Source: Paenibacillus sanguinis 2301083 = DSM 16941 (GTDB lineage Bacteria; Bacillota; Bacilli; Paenibacillales; Paenibacillaceae). From it: a DNA stretch of 38,011 nucleotides. Each line of letters begins with the position of its first letter. Position 1 is the first letter of the stretch. Positions 1-11,487 of the stretch are shown here, piece after piece. Made by a program: the position numbers and the translations under genes. The DNA lies in NCBI RefSeq assembly GCF_000374825.1, contig NZ_KB895399.1, positions 1-38,011 of the forward strand. Reading direction: 5' to 3'. The notes below the pieces were generated by a model that did no database searches, was not told where the DNA came from, and saw nothing but the letters and a program-made list of their open reading frames with translations.

Positions 1-243
1 CCCATCCATAAGTGACAGATTGCTCCGTCTTTCCCAAGTCTCCCATGCGAGAGTCTTGACTATCCGGTATTAGCTAACGTTTCCGCTAGTTATCCCAGGC
101 TTACAGGCAGGTTGCCTACGTGTTACTCACCCGTCCGCCGCTAAGTGATCCGGGAGCAAGCTCCCCAATCACTCCGCTCGACTTGCATGTATTAGGCACG
201 CCGCCAGCGTTCGTCCTGAGCCAGGATCAAACTCTCCAATAAA
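1..243 (-). rRNA. 16S rRNA, 5' end (partial, runs off left edge)
   Basis: Reading the minus strand, the sequence holds the universal 16S 5' motif AGAGTTTGATCCTGGCTCAG (complement of 217-236), followed by the GACGAACGCTGGCGGCGTGC block and the GGCGGACGGGTGAGTAACACG block, then the V1-V2 variable region. The start is placed near 243 by analogy with Bacillus 16S, where a few A/T-rich bases precede GGAGAGTTTG. Only about 240 of some 1550 nt are present; the rest lies beyond position 1. The variable region is compatible with Paenibacillaceae, but genus assignment from this fragment is an inference. It is driven by the tandem promoters at 394-511. Confidence 0.97.
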
Positions 244-318
244 GGTATTGTTTGACTTGCTCATGTAAACTTGCTGACGATTTGTTAAAATCGTTTGTTT
301 CAATAACGTGTTCCATTT

Positions 319-338
319 GTTCAGTTTTCAAAGAACTT
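319..338 (-). promoter_or_regulatory. boxA-like antitermination site in rrn leader
   Basis: On the minus strand the leader contains GTTCTTTGAAAACTGAAC. It matches the TTCTTTGAAAACT element found just upstream of 16S genes in Bacillus-type rrn operons, which takes part in antitermination and pre-16S processing. It sits between the proximal promoter and the mature 16S 5' end, as expected. Confidence 0.7.
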
Positions 339-393
339 GCTTGCACTATTCGACTTTTTCCAAAGTAACTCAGTTTTTGTCGAACAGTTATTT

Positions 394-422
394 ATTATAC
401 TTTCTTGCTTAATTCATGTCAA
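394..422 (-). promoter_or_regulatory. rrn proximal sigma-A promoter (P2)
   Basis: Minus-strand -35 TTGACA (complement of 417-422), a 17-nt spacer and -10 TATAAT (complement of 394-399): a full consensus housekeeping promoter. Transcription should begin near 387 and read left through the boxA-like site into 16S. Both hexamers are perfect. Confidence 0.9.
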
Positions 423-482
423 CTTCTTTTTTGACATCTTCACCAGTGTTTCGGCAAGATGCCGTCCGAAGCGACAAGTAAT

Positions 483-511
483 AATCTATCACGCCAGAGT
501 TCTTTTTGCAA
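483..511 (-). promoter_or_regulatory. rrn distal sigma-A promoter (P1)
   Basis: Minus-strand -35 TTGCAA (506-511), 17-nt spacer, -10 TAGATT (483-488). It lies about 90 nt upstream of the consensus promoter at 394-422, the tandem P1-P2 layout usual for Bacillus-group rrn operons. The rest of 423-637, between the promoters and the MFS gene end, contains no credible gene: short open frames on both strands there lack ribosome binding sites and overlap the promoters. Confidence 0.7.
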
Positions 512-637
512 CATGAAATTTTCTGGTAATTTTCCGGCTTTCCCATCCGTACTCCAAAATGCATTGAATTCACGCTGGCGGCCACCCGTTTCCCCACCTT
601 CTATTCTAACTTACATTCAAAAGGAAGGGAGTCAGGG

Positions 638-1822
638 TCAGGATTTTGTCGTTACCCGACGTCCTCCACGCACAAGCTGCCAAATCATCAACAGACCACA
701 AGATAACAGCAAAAATATCGCAGCAAGACGTAAGGCCACATCATAATCCTCCGTAAATGCTCCCACGCCTGAGGAACCCGCGACGACTCCCAGGGAAAAG
801 AAGGCGTAGAACACTCCGAACGCCTTGCCTTTGTGTTCAGACGCAATATGATTGACCAAAAGAGAGTTCAGCGAAGGAAATAATAATGCAAATCCAAGCC
901 CATACAGAGCCATTACACCAAACATGGTTGCCTGATGTTGGATAAGTGACAGGGTAAATAGAGAAATGATCACCAATAACCCGCCGATCAAGCTTAATCT
1001 TAAAGGAGAACCTTGATCAAACATCCGGTTGGTCGGCAACAGGAACATACAGATGGCCACCACACCAAATACACTAAGCATCATGCCAGCCGTCTGTGCG
1101 GGAAAGCCAAGGGCATCCACTTTTAAAGGCAGGCTGAACGTTAATGCCCCCATAGCAAACATTAGAGAAAAGGCTCCAAAATACGATTGGATAACCGACT
1201 TTTGACGAATAGCGGCCCAAAAGGCCAATCGGGATTCCTTCCCGCCAATCGAGTCATTCTCCCCTTCATTTCCTTTTATTGATTTGGGTGCCCCTGCCCA
1301 TACCAGGATTGCCCCGATCACCAGTAAACCCGAAAGGCTTATAAATAGCCTATCCAATCCTAAGCTGGCCTTCAAAATCCCTGCGGATGCCGGGCCTACA
1401 ATCGCAGCAACTCCCACAGCCGCGCCAGAGAGAGCCATAGATCGGCCCTGTTGCTGACCGGAAGCGTAACGGGATACCAAAGTAAATGCGCTCGGAACCA
1501 GTAATCCACCTGCTAAGCCGTGCAGCACTCGAACCATCAGCAAATGACCTGGTTGCTGAACAAGAGGATACAGCAAGATAATACTCGCTGTCAGCAACAA
1601 TCCCGTGATTAGTATTGGCTTGCCACCAAATCGGTCAATCCATATTCCTGCAATCATATTCCCCAGCATGTTGGTCAGCGAGTATAGCCCCACCGCAAGC
1701 CCAATCTGGAATGAACCTGCTCCCAGGCTTTGCGCAAAGGGCCCCATTACTGGCAACTGAACAAATAAATCCATAAAGCAGATCATGACGATCCCATTTA
1801 ATAACCATCTTGTCCTCCGCAC
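638..1822 (-). CDS. MFS transporter (multidrug/exporter type)
   Basis: A 394-residue integral membrane protein of the major facilitator superfamily, which moves small molecules across the membrane by proton antiport or uniport. About twelve hydrophobic segments are seen, with a central charged loop near residues 185-205 separating two six-helix halves. The loop between helices 2 and 3 has the MFS motif A form GIWIDRFGGKP. I chose the GTG at 1822-1820 because GGGAGG lies 9 nt upstream and the first helix then begins within a few residues. The frame stays open to a TTG at 1972, but that adds a 50-residue non-membrane head overlapping the terminator region. It is on the same strand as, and downstream of, the lipoprotein and peptide-maturase genes, so peptide export is possible but unproven. 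The substrate cannot be read from sequence. Confidence 0.85.
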   Translation of the reverse strand: MRRTRWLLNGIVMICFMDLFVQLPVMGPFAQSLGAGSFQIGLAVGLYSLTNMLGNMIAGIWIDRFGGKPILITGLLLTASIILLYPLVQQPGHLLMVRVLHGLAGGLLVPSAFTLVSRYASGQQQGRSMALSGAAVGVAAIVGPASAGILKASLGLDRLFISLSGLLVIGAILVWAGAPKSIKGNEGENDSIGGKESRLAFWAAIRQKSVIQSYFGAFSLMFAMGALTFSLPLKVDALGFPAQTAGMMLSVFGVVAICMFLLPTNRMFDQGSPLRLSLIGGLLVIISLFTLSLIQHQATMFGVMALYGLGFALLFPSLNSLLVNHIASEHKGKAFGVFYAFFSLGVVAGSSGVGAFTEDYDVALRLAAIFLLLSCGLLMIWQLVRGGRRVTTKS

Positions 1823-1973
1823 GCATTGCTTCCTCCCTATCGATAAATACACGAATTCTTGTCGTTCGCTTAGAATCTCCCGAAGATTATAAAGTAAAAT
1901 CAGCTCTCGCGGATACAACACTAACCGATAATTATGGCGATTTGGTAACTTTTGCGGATAAGAGGTAGTCAAG

Positions 1974-2018
1974 AAAAGAGTTTAGCCCCGGTCAAGTTGA
2001 CTTAGGCTAAACTCTTTT
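1974..2018 (-). terminator. Rho-independent terminator after the solute-binding lipoprotein gene
   Basis: A perfect 14-bp inverted repeat (1974-1987 with 2005-2018) with a second small inverted repeat inside the loop (GTCAA/TTGAC, 1991-2001). The arms end in A and T runs, so the hairpin can act in either direction. On the minus strand it closes the 2124-3599 gene and separates it from the MFS gene. Confidence 0.75.
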
Positions 2019-2054
2019 AATAGTTGATATTTTACCCAGATTCCAAGCGCATAT

Positions 2055-2089
2055 CTAGGCCCAAAGCGCAGAACTGCGCAGTAGCCTAG
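2055..2089. repeat. Compound hairpin with two stems
   Basis: Outer arms CTAGGC (2055-2060) and GCCTAG (2084-2089) enclose a second hairpin, GCGCAG (2066-2071) and CTGCGC (2074-2079). It lies between the lipoprotein stop codon and the terminator at 1974-2018. It has no T run, so it is more likely an RNA 3'-end stabilising structure than a terminator. Confidence 0.45.
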
Positions 2090-2123
2090 GTTATCTACGC
2101 GCTATGCCTACAATGGATAAAAG

Positions 2124-3599
2124 CTACTCTACTACAGTGACCCCGCCAGATTCAGCACCGCTCTCAACAGATGTGGATGCACCGCCATCTTCTCCGGCTG
2201 AGCTGCTATCATTGGCGCCTTTTTTCGCGGCCTCCTCCTTGATAGCCTTATCCAAAACAGCCTGCGCTTCACTTTCAATAGTCTGAAGCGCCTCTTCAAT
2301 GGACTTCTTCTTATCCTGGGCCAGTTGGATCTCACGATTCATAATACCATAATACTCCATATTGAAAGCCTCAGGAATCTTGTTGTAGTCCTCATTTCTA
2401 TCATTGCTGAGGTTTGGCTTCAGCTTATAAAATACATCCAGATTTAAACCGTTAAACTCCTTGCGGACATTCATTCGAGACAGCAAACCACCGTCCATCG
2501 TTCTGGACTTCACCTTGGCAAATTTCTCACCATTAATAAATTTGATAAACTCCCAAGCCGCATCTGCGTTAGGAGAGTTGGCGCGAATGCCGAAAATATC
2601 GTTGAAAAAGATACTTCGGGAGGTTTCCGGGTCCGCCGGATCAACCGGTCCTGCTACAGCCCCAAGTTGGAACGGCTGGTAGTCCTTGACCTGATCTTGT
2701 GCCTCCTTGAGGTTTCGCAGTATATAAGAACCGTCTACTGTCATCGCCATACGACCCATCATGAACAACTGACTCTTGTAGTACTCTTCCATCGTCCCAC
2801 CCTGGAACCTATCTTCGTCCAGATTATAGACAGCCCCGGAATCAATCGCATCCATCGCCATCTTATAGGTTTGTTTCCAGGAATCTGTGTTCAGCGTAAC
2901 CTTCATCGTGTCCGTATTGATGTACTTCAAGCCTTGGGTATTGGCAATATTAGAGGCCAGTTCATCCATCGTCATGCCATAGTTTGCACCAAAGCCATAT
3001 ACCCGGGTATCCTTATCTCCATCGGTAGGAAAACGCCGGGCCGTATCCAAAATTTCCTGCCAGGTCATCCCGTCATGCGGCACTTCAATGCCGTATTTGG
3101 CAAACAAGTCAGCATTGTAGAAGATGGCATTGCCATAAAAGGTTGGAGATAAGCCGTACAGCTTGCCGCCCCCCTTCTCCTTAAGAATTTCCATGAGAGC
3201 CGGGTAAATCGATTCGATATCATATTGATCACGTTCGATCAATGTATCCAGCTCTGCCAGCTTGCCTTCAGAGGACAGCTTCTCATAACTGTCCGTATCT
3301 AACATCACCACATCTGGCTGTTCTCTCTCTACAAATTCTTCAAGCGCTTTACTGTAGTCCTCTACGCCATCAGGGTTGTCACGATAAATGCTGTTTGTAC
3401 TGACAACCTCAATCTCAATGTTTGGCTTCTCCATCGCAAACAAATCGCCATATTCCTGGAAGAAATAACTCTCATCCATAAACATGACCTTCAAGCTGGA
3501 TGTCTGTTCTGCTTCCGGCGCCGATTGGCTGGTGCAGCCCGCAAGCACAACAGAAGCCAATAAAACCACGAGCCCCTTATGTAACCATTTTCCCTTCAT
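2124..3599 (-). CDS. Extracellular solute-binding lipoprotein (ABC sugar-type, family 1-like)
   Basis: A 491-residue secreted lipoprotein. A Lys-rich n-region and hydrophobic stretch lead to the lipobox LAGC, with the lipidated Cys at residue 22. The mature part resembles the family 1 extracellular solute-binding proteins of carbohydrate ABC importers (features such as YGLSPTFYGNAIFYNADLF and an FIKFINGEKFAK segment near the C-terminal third). The last 40 residues are a low-complexity Lys/Glu then Ser/Gly-rich tail. The ATG at 3599 is preferred because GGAGG lies 5 nt upstream; a TTG twelve bases further upstream coincides with the ribosome binding site. No ABC permease or ATPase gene is adjacent, so it is an orphan receptor here. 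It follows the peptide gene at 3753-3836 but is separated from it by a terminator. The ligand is unknown. Confidence 0.85.
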   Translation of the reverse strand: MKGKWLHKGLVVLLASVVLAGCTSQSAPEAEQTSSLKVMFMDESYFFQEYGDLFAMEKPNIEIEVVSTNSIYRDNPDGVEDYSKALEEFVEREQPDVVMLDTDSYEKLSSEGKLAELDTLIERDQYDIESIYPALMEILKEKGGGKLYGLSPTFYGNAIFYNADLFAKYGIEVPHDGMTWQEILDTARRFPTDGDKDTRVYGFGANYGMTMDELASNIANTQGLKYINTDTMKVTLNTDSWKQTYKMAMDAIDSGAVYNLDEDRFQGGTMEEYYKSQLFMMGRMAMTVDGSYILRNLKEAQDQVKDYQPFQLGAVAGPVDPADPETSRSIFFNDIFGIRANSPNADAAWEFIKFINGEKFAKVKSRTMDGGLLSRMNVRKEFNGLNLDVFYKLKPNLSNDRNEDYNKIPEAFNMEYYGIMNREIQLAQDKKKSIEEALQTIESEAQAVLDKAIKEEAAKKGANDSSSAGEDGGASTSVESGAESGGVTVVE

Positions 3600-3626
3600 T
3601 TTTACCTCCAAAATATAAATATTTTA

Positions 3627-3640
3627 ATAGAGTTCTCTAT
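3627..3640. promoter_or_regulatory. Short inverted repeat, possible operator
   Basis: ATAGAG-TT-CTCTAT, 6-bp arms with a 2-bp spacer, lies about 30 bp upstream of the lipoprotein start in the AT-rich leader. Its place between the upstream terminator and the ribosome binding site fits an operator or an mRNA hairpin. No regulator gene is adjacent, and the match could be chance in AT-rich DNA. Confidence 0.25.
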
Positions 3641-3684
3641 AAATAGAACGAGTCTAGGAAGAAATAGTTTCCTTTTTTAGAAAA

Positions 3685-3727
3685 AATCCGATCTGAACCA
3701 GTTCTTAGGAACTGTAAAGATCGGATT
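3685..3727 (-). terminator. Rho-independent terminator after the peptide gene
   Basis: On the minus strand a 10-bp stem AATCCGATCT/AGATCGGATT (arms at 3718-3727 and 3685-3694) has a second 6-bp stem inside its loop (CAGTTC/GAACTG) and is followed by a T-rich run. It lies about 25 nt past the stop codon of the 27-codon gene. It should end most maturase-peptide transcripts before the lipoprotein gene. Confidence 0.85.
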
Positions 3728-3752
3728 AGGATAATTATTTAGCCGGGAATAA

Positions 3753-3836
3753 TTAGCTCAGGTTCCCCGGAACCGACTTGGTCAGACGGCCGGTTTTGAC
3801 AAGAGCCGCTTGGGCTGCAGAACGGATTACTTTCAT
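3753..3836 (-). CDS. Putative RiPP precursor peptide (27 aa)
   Basis: A 27-residue open frame just downstream of the radical SAM maturase gene, with a 12-nt perfect Shine-Dalgarno sequence 3 nt before the ATG and a strong terminator after it. The peptide starts MKVIRSAAQAALVKTG and ends in a tail that closes with PGNLS. It has six basic and no acidic residues, and no Cys, Trp, Tyr, Phe or His. Adjacency to a SPASM maturase, small size and an isolated, efficiently translated frame make it the likely substrate. The Ala-rich amphipathic first half looks like a leader helix and the Thr/Ser/Pro/Asn tail like a core, but this split is inference. No known precursor family is recognised. It could instead be an unmodified signal peptide. 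Confidence 0.72.
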   Translation of the reverse strand: MKVIRSAAQAALVKTGRLTKSVPGNLS

Positions 3837-3839
3837 ATA

Positions 3840-3851
3840 GATCACCTCCTT
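3840..3851 (-). promoter_or_regulatory. Extended Shine-Dalgarno of the peptide gene
   Basis: AAGGAGGTGATC on the minus strand matches the complement of the Firmicutes 16S 3' end over 12 consecutive nt, far longer than the 5-7 nt seen before neighbouring genes. GGAGG is 8 nt from the ATG. This fixes the start and predicts much higher translation of the peptide than of its maturase on a shared mRNA. Confidence 0.85.
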
Positions 3852-3896
3852 ATCAAAGGGTTAAGTTCATCTACCGGCTTCATCCTTAACTTCCAT

Positions 3897-5252
3897 CTAA
3901 AGCTCGGCTAATTCCTCTGATTGCTGCGATTGCAGCCAGATCGTGCGAAGTGTCTTCTTGATCTGGCGTTTCTCATAGGAGCAAGGCCGACGGCCCGTAC
4001 GCATGCGGTATAACGGGCAATGATTCCCCTGGCAGGCCGGACGGAAGAAGCACGCCTGACATTTCTCGTCTGTCTCTTCGCCCGAAGTCGTCCACAATGC
4101 CAGCTTGTCGTAATCCAGTTCCAACGTACCGTCGGGATAAATGCGCCCTAATCGATTATTGTCTTGCTCGATGGCAACTGAGCATTTATACAGCATGCCG
4201 TCCGATCCAACAATTAGCGAATTGGGCTTGGCCGCATAGCAAATGGCACCCGTGGGAAGCAATGTATCCGAAATGAAGGAACTGACCGGCAGCCCTTGCT
4301 TGATCGCTTCTTCGTTAAAATCCCAAATATATTGATCCTTGGTCCGCTCATCACATACAGGCAGGTTCAGATCATTCTCTCCGCCCATACACCCTACAGG
4401 ACGAAAATACACCATAAACCTGGGATCGTCTCCAAACAATTCCCGGAGCTTTGGTATAAATTCGGAGACGGCCTTGAGGTTGCTGTTATCGAAGTTGACC
4501 CGCAAATTAATCTCAAAGGGGCGGTCAACTTCTTTTAGAGATAACAAATTCCGTACGATCGTTGCATATGTCCCCCCGCCGCCATGCAAGGCACGGCGCG
4601 CATCATGAACCTCGCCTTCTCCATCCAGGGTGACCATAAATCGTGTTACCTGAAGGTCCAGCATCTGTTCAAAACGCTCCCGGGTCAAATAATAACCATT
4701 GGTGGACATTTCTGCAGCATATACTGCATGATTACGCTCACAAGCTGCCATAAAAGAGCGGGACAGACGTTCTATAATATGAGGCACAAGCAGTGGTTCT
4801 CCGCCATGCCAGCTAATCGTTAATTGCTTCAAGCTACAAGCACGCTCTTCCATATAAGCTTCCAGGCCTTGCATGACCTCTTCGCGCATGGAGGCACGCG
4901 GAAAAGATTCATAGCAGTAGGTGCAGCGAAAATTGCAGGCTTCCGTGACCAGCAACACCAGATGCATCGCATCCTGGGCGTGCATGGATTGGTGCAGGAA
5001 TAGAGCCCGCCGCATTTCGTCCGTCTCGCCAGACACCAGAAAGCCATGCTCAATCAGCGAATGATACAGCGGAGGGGCAGGCTCGGGAACGGGTGCGGAT
5101 GGAGCTAACCATTCCAGAATTTGGTTTCTTTCTGCCGCCGAGCAGCTAACAATGGCTCCAGTGTAGCTGTTATACAGCATCAGGCCGCCGTCATCCGTCT
5201 CGCTTTGCGCGTTGAAGCGCGAAGGCTTCCACTGTGACACATCGTGATTCAT
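3897..5252 (-). CDS. Radical SAM/SPASM peptide maturase
   Basis: A 451-residue radical S-adenosylmethionine enzyme predicted to modify the 27-aa peptide encoded 60 nt downstream. Residues 1-75 resemble the small winged-helix recognition domain of RiPP maturases (a yNSYTGAI strand segment, closing with IEHGFLV). The radical SAM cluster is C106-x3-C110-x2-C113 (ACNFRCTYC), with SWHGGEP and STNGYYL further along the barrel. The C-terminal SPASM domain shows C338, C357, C398, C401, C407, C412 and C424, enough for two auxiliary iron-sulfur clusters. The ATG at 5252 follows GGTGGAAGTAAAA; upstream in-frame ATGs lack ribosome binding sites and one lies next to the ligA terminator. Sequence alone does not show the chemistry: the precursor lacks Cys and aromatic residues, so thioether and Trp- or Tyr-crosslinks are excluded, while epimerisation or crosslinks at aliphatic, Thr or Arg/Lys positions remain possible. 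Confidence 0.9.
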   Translation of the reverse strand: MNHDVSQWKPSRFNAQSETDDGGLMLYNSYTGAIVSCSAAERNQILEWLAPSAPVPEPAPPLYHSLIEHGFLVSGETDEMRRALFLHQSMHAQDAMHLVLLVTEACNFRCTYCYESFPRASMREEVMQGLEAYMEERACSLKQLTISWHGGEPLLVPHIIERLSRSFMAACERNHAVYAAEMSTNGYYLTRERFEQMLDLQVTRFMVTLDGEGEVHDARRALHGGGGTYATIVRNLLSLKEVDRPFEINLRVNFDNSNLKAVSEFIPKLRELFGDDPRFMVYFRPVGCMGGENDLNLPVCDERTKDQYIWDFNEEAIKQGLPVSSFISDTLLPTGAICYAAKPNSLIVGSDGMLYKCSVAIEQDNNRLGRIYPDGTLELDYDKLALWTTSGEETDEKCQACFFRPACQGNHCPLYRMRTGRRPCSYEKRQIKKTLRTIWLQSQQSEELAEL

Positions 5253-5361
5253 TTTTACTTCCACCTTTTTCTCATAGATTAACAACGTGGAGCAGTCCAC
5301 TGCCATATGATGAAGAAAAAAGCGGGAACTTTCCGTGATTCGCATCACTACACATAAAAAA

Positions 5362-5399
5362 TCCGGATTCAGAAGCAAGGTTATGCTCCCGAATCCGGA
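5362..5399 (-). terminator. ligA terminator
   Basis: On the minus strand, TCCGGATTC (5391-5399) pairs with GAATCCGGA (5362-5370) and is followed by six T residues. It starts 2 nt after the ligA stop codon. The maturase-peptide unit therefore needs its own promoter inside 5253-5355, where I see no convincing -35/-10 pair. Confidence 0.9.
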
Positions 5400-5401
5400 C
5401 G

Positions 5402-10029
<4,628 letters not shown>

Positions 10030-10077
10030 CAAACATGCTCCTTCCTCGTCCTTGCGCTCTAATCCACTGAATTAACG

Positions 10078-10139
10078 GGAAATCCTCCCGCTAAATTTAC
10101 AACTTTGTCCGAATTTGCTTACTTAGCTGGAAATCCTCC
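10078..10139. repeat. Pair of short intergenic repeat units
   Basis: Two copies of the pattern TTA-n-C-n-GGAAATCCTCC-nn-CTA-nn-TT start at about 10072 and 10123. The shared core is 11 bp exact and the flanks are similar. Upstream of a housekeeping gene they look like a short dispersed repeat family. Copy number elsewhere in the genome cannot be judged from this window. Confidence 0.5.
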
Positions 10140-10235
10140 ATCTATTTCGGGCAGTTTCTCTACAAACTAATCATCTGGCTACAATTAGCATGACAAATTC
10201 CATATAAAATGTACTATTTCGCTAAAAACAGCTAA

Positions 10236-10264
10236 TTAACAGGACTATTTCCCGTTGGTATAAT
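10236..10264 (+). promoter_or_regulatory. Consensus sigma-A promoter pointing into pcrB antisense
   Basis: TTAACA (10236-10241), 17-nt spacer, TATAAT (10259-10264). Nothing with a ribosome binding site and start codon is found downstream on the plus strand before the 3' end of pcrB at 10460, so if active it makes a non-coding or pcrB-antisense RNA. In AT-rich intergenic DNA a chance match is possible. Confidence 0.4.
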
Positions 10265-10459
10265 CATGAGCCCGCTAACTGCCTTCAGCTCCATACTGAC
10301 TCTCCACTGCAACAACTTGTGCGCGCAATTGGGCATCTGCTATTCTCATTATTCTGCTATTCTCTTTATATAGTAGACAATTCACCAAAACTACTAGGTC
10401 CAAGCTCTGCTATTGTAAAATGCCTTCATTCTATCCTCTCCCCCATGCATGAGGAGGAA

Positions 10460-11167
10460 CTATAGCCGCAGCGTCTTGACCTCATGTACGGCGGTCACCG
10501 TCTCCAAGGCGCGCTCCAGATCGTTGTAGACCCCGTTGCCTACAATAATGGTGTCTGCCACAGCGGCAGCAAGGCGGGCGGTCTGGCTATCTACGATACC
10601 GCCGCCATAGAATAAGCGGGCTTGCTCCAATGTTCGCCGCACCTCTTTTACTAATTCCAGGTCCCCCCATTGTCCGCTATATTCGAGATATACAATGGGT
10701 AAATGGAGCAGGCGATCTGCCACCTGTGCATAGGCTTGGGCCTCCGACGACTCCAACGCGGTCGCTCCCGTCAACCTGGCCACTGTAGCGTCGGGATTCA
10801 GCACAATGTACCCTTCGGGCATAAGCTGTTCCCAGGGAATCATGTAGCCATATCGCTCAACTGCCCGAGCTTGTTGTCCAACGATCCAATCGGGATGTCC
10901 GGCATTCAGCACCATCGGGATAAGGTAGAGGTCGAACCCGGGAACCACCGCCGCAAGCTCGGACACTTCCAAGACGCATGGCACCTCAAAGCGGCGCACC
11001 CGTGCCAGCAACTCCACAGTGTTATCATAGGTCACTCCGCTGGACCCGCCGATCATAATGGCGTCCGTTCCGGACAGACAAACGGCTTCAAGGCCCTGAT
11101 CATCCAGGTCCCTATCCGGATCCAGCTTAAATATATGCTGCCAGGATGCAATCATTTGCTTCAACAC
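10460..11167 (-). CDS. pcrB: Heptaprenylglyceryl phosphate synthase (PcrB family)
   Basis: A 235-residue TIM-barrel prenyltransferase of the PcrB/GGGP synthase family. In Bacillales it joins sn-glycerol-1-phosphate and heptaprenyl diphosphate into an archaeal-type ether lipid. Visible motifs are GGSSGVTYDNT near the N-terminus, YLEYSGQWGD in the middle and LFYGGGIVDSQ near the end, which form the phosphate and polyprenyl binding sites. Length is close to the usual 225-230. The GTG start at 11167 follows GGAGG with 5-nt spacing. It lies 5' of pcrA on the same strand but 430 bp apart, so co-transcription is uncertain. Confidence 0.95.
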   Translation of the reverse strand: MLKQMIASWQHIFKLDPDRDLDDQGLEAVCLSGTDAIMIGGSSGVTYDNTVELLARVRRFEVPCVLEVSELAAVVPGFDLYLIPMVLNAGHPDWIVGQQARAVERYGYMIPWEQLMPEGYIVLNPDATVARLTGATALESSEAQAYAQVADRLLHLPIVYLEYSGQWGDLELVKEVRRTLEQARLFYGGGIVDSQTARLAAAVADTIIVGNGVYNDLERALETVTAVHEVKTLRL

Positions 11168-11347
11168 TCATTCCTCCAAGCCAGGGTTCTGGCAGATACG
11201 CCTCTAAAAGGCTTATCTCCAGCCCCTTATAAGAGGGGTGAACGATAGGAAGCCTACGGCAACTTATTCGCCACCCTATTTTAAGAAAAACATCTATTCA
11301 TGTACTATTTTTGAAGCCAGACCACGTTAAATGGTAGTTTTTCTTGC

Positions 11348-11395
11348 GATTATAGAATTGTTCAGCTCCGCTGAAAACTTATAGATTCTATAATC
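11348..11395. repeat. Nested inverted repeat upstream of pcrB
   Basis: An outer 11-bp pair (GATTATAGAAT at 11348-11358 and ATTCTATAATC at 11385-11395) encloses a 6-bp pair (TTCAGC at 11361-11366 and GCTGAA at 11370-11375). Read on the minus strand the left arm supplies a TATAAT -10 box preceded 17 nt upstream by TTTTCA, a plausible pcrB promoter. The other arm carries a mirror-image -10 on the plus strand. The rest of 11168-11347 has only small hairpins. Confidence 0.55.
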
Positions 11396-11397
11396 TT

Positions 11398-11426
11398 AAA
11401 AAACGAGGCTCTGCTGCGCGGCCTCG
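11398..11426 (-). terminator. Rho-independent terminator of small RNA or leader
   Basis: Minus-strand stem CGAGGC (11421-11426) and GCCTCG (11404-11409), GC-rich loop, then six T residues (11398-11403). It lies 90 nt downstream of the promoter at 11488-11516 with no open frame between. It may end a small RNA or attenuate transcription toward pcrB. Confidence 0.75.
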
Positions 11427-11482
11427 CTCCCGTTCTTCCCTGTATGTCCAGCGACTGATTTCGCTCACCTTTTATAGCTCAG
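11398..11482 (-). ncRNA. Candidate small RNA or attenuated leader (about 85 nt)
   Basis: Bounded by a consensus promoter (11488-11516) and an intrinsic terminator (11398-11426) on the minus strand, with no start codon plus ribosome binding site inside. The 5' half can fold through ACTGA/TCAGT arms. It sits between the glycan operon terminator at 11542-11574 and pcrB. I do not recognise it as a known riboswitch, 6S, SRP or T-box RNA. If readthrough occurs it is the pcrB leader. Confidence 0.4.
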
Positions 11483-11487
11483 TTTCT

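Larger units (their letters stand above)
10030..10459. other. Intergenic region between pcrB and pcrA
   Basis: 430 bp with no credible gene. It holds two degenerate copies of a roughly 27-bp unit with an identical 11-bp core GGAAATCCTCC (10078-10088 and 10129-10139, 51-bp period), the first with a CGGG/CCCG inverted repeat. It also has a repeat of TCTGCTATTCTC near 10335-10365 and a consensus plus-strand promoter at 10236-10264. A promoter for pcrA on the minus strand is not obvious; several AT-rich -10 like boxes lack a matching -35. Confidence 0.6.

Noticed and set aside
409..746. Open frames of 62 and 95 codons on opposite strands next to the rRNA gene
   Set aside because: They overlap the tandem rrn promoters and the MFS 3' end, have no ribosome binding site and show no protein-like pattern.
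3753..5252. Sactipeptide, ranthipeptide or streptide-like assignment
   Set aside because: The precursor has neither Cys nor Trp/Tyr/Phe, so these crosslinks cannot form on it.
5253..5378. Upstream in-frame starts adding 42 residues to the maturase
   Set aside because: No ribosome binding site before them, and the extension begins next to the ligA terminator; the ATG at 5252 has a good site.
11263..11280. AGGGTGG on the minus strand upstream of pcrB, like the T-box core
   Set aside because: The following ACCGCG, the specifier loop region and the terminator/antiterminator pair are not present.
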